Positions 6,898 through 9,391 of a DNA stretch of 9,391 nt are shown here, in pieces (position 1 is the first letter of the stretch; every line of letters begins with the position of its first letter). This DNA comes from Bacteroidales bacterium (GTDB taxonomy: Bacteria; Bacteroidota; Bacteroidia; Bacteroidales; UBA7960), in the NCBI GenBank assembly GCA_007131895.1, contig SLPR01000391.1:1-9391 (forward strand), written 5' to 3'. The translations under genes and the position numbers were made by a program. The notes below the pieces were generated by a model. The model was not told the origin of the DNA and searched no databases. It saw nothing but the letters and a program-made list of their open reading frames with translations.

Positions 6898-6944
6898 AGG
6901 CCTCAAAAATCACAATGCTTTATGGTGATTTTTGAGGCCTTTTG
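6898..6944 (+). terminator. Intrinsic terminator of the DUF1573 gene
   Basis: A perfect 16-bp stem pairs 6898-6913 (AGGCCTCAAAAATCAC) with 6925-6940 around an 11-base loop. The T-run at 6940-6943 follows. This is among the strongest hairpins in the window. The minus-strand side lacks a T-run, so it probably does not end the converging queD transcript. Confidence 0.85.
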
Positions 6945-7080
6945 CGTTGCTTGCCTGGGAATGGTTGTTAGTTTAGTGTTGGAGTTGATTGTCCATAGGG
7001 TGTGTTCCTGATTATCCGGCAATCATTTAACCAAAGCCTGATCGCGCTCAAAAAACAAGCTGCAGCGTCAGAGTTAAAAC

Positions 7081-7536
7081 TCACTCATTGTCTGTTGCAT
7101 GCCACTCGGCATAGGCCGTTGCGGTTTCGTGCAGTTTGAGGCTGAACAACTTCACCTCGGGTGGGAGTTGTGCTGAAATGCGCCGGGCAAAATCCGTAAT
7201 CATGTTTTCGCAGGTGGGCTGGTAATCCAGCTTCATGATTTTCCCAAACAATTCTGAGGAGTTGGCCAGCTGATCATGGGGTGTGCCGCGGCGCACCAGC
7301 AGAGCATGGTCAAACTGATCCACAATTTGCTCGTTGACGATGGTTTTCAATACAGAAAAATCCATCACCATTCCGTATTTGGGATGGTTGGGGTCATTGA
7401 TGGGTTTCCCCAGGAGTGTAACGTAGAGAATGTAGCTGTGACCGTGAATATTGCGGCATGCGCCATCATAACCCCAGAGGGCATGGGCCGTTTCGAACCT
7501 GAACTGCTTGGTAATACGAATGTTTGCGGGAGTCAT
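7081..7536 (-). CDS. queD: 6-carboxy-5,6,7,8-tetrahydropterin synthase / 6-pyruvoyl-tetrahydropterin synthase family
   Basis: QueD converts 7,8-dihydroneopterin triphosphate to 6-carboxytetrahydropterin, an early step of the queuosine (7-deazaguanine) pathway in the cytoplasm. The 151-residue protein has the zinc ligands His18 (FETAHAL), His31 and His33. Catalytic Cys27 stands in the CxxxHGH motif (CRNIHGH, 27-33). The Asp76-His77 pair is in QFDHALL, Glu110 follows Cys109 in PTCEN, and Glu137 lies in LHETAT near the C-terminus. Cys at position 27 and the CxxxHGH spacing favour QueD over other tetrahydropterin synthases, though family members with other products exist. No other queuosine gene is adjacent. 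The start gives the usual short lead before the first strand. No clear terminator was found downstream. Confidence 0.9.
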   Translation of the reverse strand: MTPANIRITKQFRFETAHALWGYDGACRNIHGHSYILYVTLLGKPINDPNHPKYGMVMDFSVLKTIVNEQIVDQFDHALLVRRGTPHDQLANSSELFGKIMKLDYQPTCENMITDFARRISAQLPPEVKLFSLKLHETATAYAEWHATDNE

Positions 7537-7584
7537 ATTTAAATTATGCTAGGGTTTGTCTTTTTTTACTCAAAAGATTGCTTT

Positions 7585-7633
7585 GGGTATTGCGGTATAT
7601 TTATGCAATATCCTTACCTGCAACGGGTAAGGA
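7585..7633. repeat. Two overlapping, mutually exclusive dyads upstream of queD
   Basis: TCCTTACC (7611-7618) pairs perfectly with GGTAAGGA (7626-7633) around a 7-base loop. GGGTATTGC (7585-7593) pairs with GCAATATCC (7605-7613), perfect over TATTGC/GCAATA. The two share 7611-7613 and cannot both form fully. They lie between the TonB-domain gene and queD, both on the minus strand, within what may be the queD leader. Neither has a T-run, so neither is a good terminator. Confidence 0.45.
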
Positions 7634-7745
7634 ATTTGAAAAGCCGTTTGAAAACTTTGTATGAAGTTACGAATAAAGAGGCGATTGCAGAAAAAAACTT
7701 TTATCCTGGACTGTTCCCTGGATTTCTTGCTGAGCAGGTTCTGCT

Positions 7746-8213
7746 TCAGGGGTTGATTTTTATGGTGTAAGAGTATGTCTTCGGTTTGGGGGTTTCAGGG
7801 GTTTTGCCCTCTTTTCCTCCTGCTGGTTCTTCTTTTTGGGCAGGTGTGTAAACCATATTGATTTTCCTGGATGCTTTTTTTACCGGCAATCTGAAAGGGA
7901 TCTTCAACTTGTTGCTGGCGGTTACCCTCGCACCGCGGTTTTTCACTGCATCATATTTGAGCAACATCACAAGCCTCATGGCTTCTTCATCACAGCCATG
8001 TCCTATTCCCTTGATAATTTCGGGATTGAAAACTTCTCCGTTGTCGTTTATCTTGTATTTAATGATCACATCGCCCTGAACATTGGCTTCCAGCGCTTCT
8101 TCGGGATACTGAAGGTTTTCCCTGATAAATTTTATCAATTCCTGTTTGCCTCCGCTTATGCGTGGAAGGTTCAGGAATTTTTTCTGCTTGGGGTGTTTGG
8201 GGTTTGGGCTCAT
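7746..8213 (-). CDS. TonB C-terminal-domain protein without membrane anchor
   Basis: The 155-residue protein contains a TonB C-terminal domain at about 18-110. Recognisable pieces are RISGGKQELIKFIRENLQYP, EEALEANVQGDVIIKYKIN, the GIGHGCDEEAMRLV motif and the closing KLKIPFRL strand. In TonB energy transducers this domain contacts outer-membrane receptors and is tethered by an N-terminal membrane helix and a Pro-rich periplasmic linker. Here the N-terminus (MSPNPKHPKQKKFLN) is short, basic and hydrophilic, with no signal peptide or membrane segment. An in-frame stop at 8217-8219 rules out a longer form. A Lys/Glu/Pro-rich tail (about 111-147) follows the domain instead of preceding it. The start is 10 bases past the upstream lipoprotein stop, so the two are probably cotranscribed. 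As written it should stay in the cytoplasm or leave by an unknown route; energising a receptor seems unlikely. Confidence 0.85.
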   Translation of the reverse strand: MSPNPKHPKQKKFLNLPRISGGKQELIKFIRENLQYPEEALEANVQGDVIIKYKINDNGEVFNPEIIKGIGHGCDEEAMRLVMLLKYDAVKNRGARVTASNKLKIPFRLPVKKASRKINMVYTPAQKEEPAGGKEGKTPETPKPKTYSYTIKINP

Positions 8214-8223
8214 TGCTCATCAT

Positions 8224-8790
8224 TTATAGTGAAGGAAGCGTTGCTTTGTAATGCTTCTTAATCATGTTTTCTGCCGTTTCAATGTATTCAAAACTGCCTT
8301 TCTCCTCATCAATGCAAATCTCCCACGAATAATTTTCATATCCCGGCCACATGTCTCCACCAAAGTTGTGTACAGGGAAAATCTGGATATGACTGCTGCC
8401 CCGCTGGTCTGAAAACCCTCCGTACATTGTGATTTGTCCGGGAGCCAGGCTTGCATCTCTGACATCGTGCTTAAGCAAAAGCTCATCATTTATAAGGGTA
8501 AGAATAATGATTATCTGCTCTTCTGCAGGGAAGTTGGTGCGAATTCTCACTTCATTTTCAGTGCATTTTTCAAAAATAAATTCCATTGGGCTGCCCGCCA
8601 GTTCAGGTCTCTGATGGTCCGCAAAAACTTCCCCGGCAAGGGTTTCTCCGCAATACAGGCTTAGGTTGGTCATAAAGCTTTCCATTGCCGGTGCGTCATT
8701 TTCTTTCGTTGTTTCCTGCTCGCGCGGAGTGCCACCGCATGATAAAAGGAAGAAAATTGCTGCAAGGATTCCGAAGTATTTTGTTGTCAT
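8224..8790 (-). CDS. Putative lipoprotein, uncharacterised
   Basis: The 188-residue protein has a lipoprotein signal: hydrophobic residues 6-16 and the lipobox LLSC with Cys18, followed by a polar Ser/Thr/Glu-rich linker to about 38. The mature domain (about 42-188) includes LYCGETLAGEV (45-55), FEKCTENEVRI (73-83), LLLKHDVRD (104-112) and ITMYGGFSDQ (120-129). These resemble, from memory, an uncharacterised secreted family with CGxxxxG and LKHDHR...TMYGG marks in Proteobacteria and Bacteroidota; I cannot confirm the relationship here. Cys47 and Cys76 could pair. No enzymatic motif is evident. It is the first gene of a probable two-gene unit with the TonB-domain gene, 10 bases apart. This suggests a linked role at the cell envelope, but none is shown. 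Confidence 0.85.
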   Translation of the reverse strand: MTTKYFGILAAIFFLLSCGGTPREQETTKENDAPAMESFMTNLSLYCGETLAGEVFADHQRPELAGSPMEFIFEKCTENEVRIRTNFPAEEQIIIILTLINDELLLKHDVRDASLAPGQITMYGGFSDQRGSSHIQIFPVHNFGGDMWPGYENYSWEICIDEEKGSFEYIETAENMIKKHYKATLPSL

Positions 8791-8827
8791 GTGGGTTGGA
8801 TTAAGTTGATGCGATTATAGGGTTATA

Positions 8828-8835
8828 CAAACCTA
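8828..8835 (-). promoter_or_regulatory. Possible -7 element for the lipoprotein/TonB-domain pair
   Basis: On the minus strand this reads TAGGTTTG, an exact match to TAnnTTTG. It lies 37 bases upstream of the lipoprotein start, so transcription would begin near 8821. No TTTG -33 element is found at the usual distance. Confidence 0.45.
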
Positions 8836-8991
8836 ATGATTTTTTGGAGAGAAAGATCATTTTGGATGCAGAATTTATTTTTACTGTTCAATTTGTTTTT
8901 TTTACCTGCCATAGGGCTGGGTTGGTAGAAAAATCAGTTAAATATGAAAGTATTCCACGAGTATTCAAGGTTTTTGATTCCCTCAAAATGT

Positions 8992-8999
8992 TATTTTTG
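8992..8999 (+). promoter_or_regulatory. Possible -7 element for the C69 peptidase gene
   Basis: TATTTTTG matches TAnnTTTG and lies 37 bases before the start codon. A TTTG at 8973-8976 is present but only 15 bases upstream, closer than the usual spacing. The rest of the divergent spacer (8791-9036) is T-rich, and I see nothing else firm in it. Confidence 0.45.
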
Positions 9000-9036
9000 T
9001 AGCCTTAACTCTTAGTCATCCAAAACAATATACAAC

Positions 9037-9391
9037 ATGAACAAAAACTCTTTTCTGAAATTTTTCTTTGCTGTCCTTTTTGTTTCCCTGGTATTTTCTT
9101 CTGTTTCCCGCGCCTGCACTAATGTGCTGGTATCGCGCGGAGCCAGTGCCGACGGAAGTGTTATGACTAGCTGGACTTACGATGTGGGTGGTTTTGCCCA
9201 ACCCTTACATTACTACCCTGGCGGTGAGCATGCCGAAGGTGACTCCCTGTCTGTCTATGGGTTTCATGAGGGCGAATTCCTTGGCAAAATTCACCAGGTT
9301 CCACGCACCTATAAGGTGGTTGGCAACATGAATGAAAAACAGGTAGCTATTACCGAAACCACCTTCACGGGGCGTTCTGAGCTTTCCGGTG
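9037..9391 (+). CDS. Secreted C69-family dipeptidase, N-terminal part (cut by window edge)
   Basis: The first 118 residues are present and the frame is open at the window end. Residues 1-26 form a signal peptide (MNKNSFLKFF, then a hydrophobic core, ending SVSRA). Cys27 then begins CTNVLVSRGASADGS. In the C69 family, an N-terminal-nucleophile hydrolase group, this cysteine becomes the first residue of the mature enzyme and is the catalytic nucleophile. Cleavage at Ala26-Cys27 would expose it directly. Further family marks are SWTYDVGG, the HQVPRTYKVVGNMNEKQVAITETTF stretch (about 88-112) and the following GRSEL. The enzyme should hydrolyse dipeptides or short peptides in the periplasm or outside. 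SVSRA-C is a poor lipobox because of Arg at -2, so lipidation is unlikely. Divergent from the lipoprotein pair. Confidence 0.9.
   Translation, partial: MNKNSFLKFFFAVLFVSLVFSSVSRACTNVLVSRGASADGSVMTSWTYDVGGFAQPLHYYPGGEHAEGDSLSVYGFHEGEFLGKIHQVPRTYKVVGNMNEKQVAITETTFTGRSELSG

Noticed and set aside
7071..7082. GAGTT-AA-AACTC dyad at the queD stop codon as a terminator
   Set aside because: The stem is only 5 bp with a 2-base loop and no T-run follows on the minus strand.
7537..7745. preQ1 riboswitch upstream of queD
   Set aside because: Searched by eye because of the queuosine link, but the conserved preQ1-I core pattern is not present; only unrelated dyads are seen.
7546..7770. 74-codon plus-strand ORF between queD and the TonB-domain gene
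   Set aside because: It overlaps the 3' end of the better-supported TonB-domain gene by 25 bases, has no promoter or recognisable domain, and its composition looks like translated spacer. It is not excluded outright, but support is too thin.
8836..8928. 30-codon plus-strand ORF encoding a hydrophobic peptide (begins MIFWRERSFW)
   Set aside because: The hydrophobicity follows from T-runs read in this frame, and no promoter precedes it; most likely chance in a divergent spacer.
1..9391. CRISPR arrays, tRNA or rRNA genes, insertion sequences, phage or defence genes
   Set aside because: No direct-repeat arrays, transposase frames, tRNA-like cloverleaf segments or defence-gene motifs were seen in the window.

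Overview
The window comes from a member of the Bacteroidota, most likely a Bacteroidales-like lineage. The evidence is consistent across several features. There is a three-subunit succinate dehydrogenase/fumarate reductase operon of the cytochrome b558 type. There is also a TonB C-terminal-domain protein, a DUF1573 protein and two short lipoproteins with SxxC-type lipoboxes. Starts generally lack Shine-Dalgarno sequences, and several genes have promoter elements matching the Bacteroidota -7 consensus TAnnTTTG. The species cannot be named from this sequence alone.

Layout. 36-482 (+) is a small unrecognised lipoprotein. It converges on a complete Xaa-Pro aminopeptidase (610-2001, -), which ends in a strong intrinsic terminator. 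A 255-base divergent spacer (2002-2256) carries a good Bacteroidota promoter, overlapping palindromes and a possible 33-codon leader ORF. The sdhC-sdhA-sdhB operon follows (2257-5648, +) and is closed by a hairpin terminator. Next comes an ArsR-family repressor (5924-6220, +) whose promoter overlaps a perfect AT-rich dyad, then a secreted DUF1573 protein (6482-6874, +), each with its own terminator. On the minus strand lie a QueD/6-pyruvoyl-tetrahydropterin synthase-family enzyme (7081-7536) and a two-gene unit. That unit is a lipoprotein (8224-8790) followed 10 bases later by a TonB C-terminal-domain protein without a membrane anchor (7746-8213). The window ends inside a secreted C69-family dipeptidase (9037 to the edge, +).

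How the genes work together. SdhC, SdhA and SdhB form one membrane complex that interconverts succinate and fumarate and passes electrons to or from quinone; in anaerobic relatives it runs mainly as fumarate reductase. The aminopeptidase and the C69 dipeptidase are separate peptide-degrading enzymes, one cytoplasmic and one exported. QueD belongs to queuosine (7-deazaguanine) biosynthesis but has no pathway neighbours here. Most of the window is ordinary housekeeping sequence. The less ordinary items are the short ORF and palindromes in the sdh leader, the probable autoregulatory operator of the ArsR gene, and the anchorless TonB-domain protein paired with a lipoprotein.
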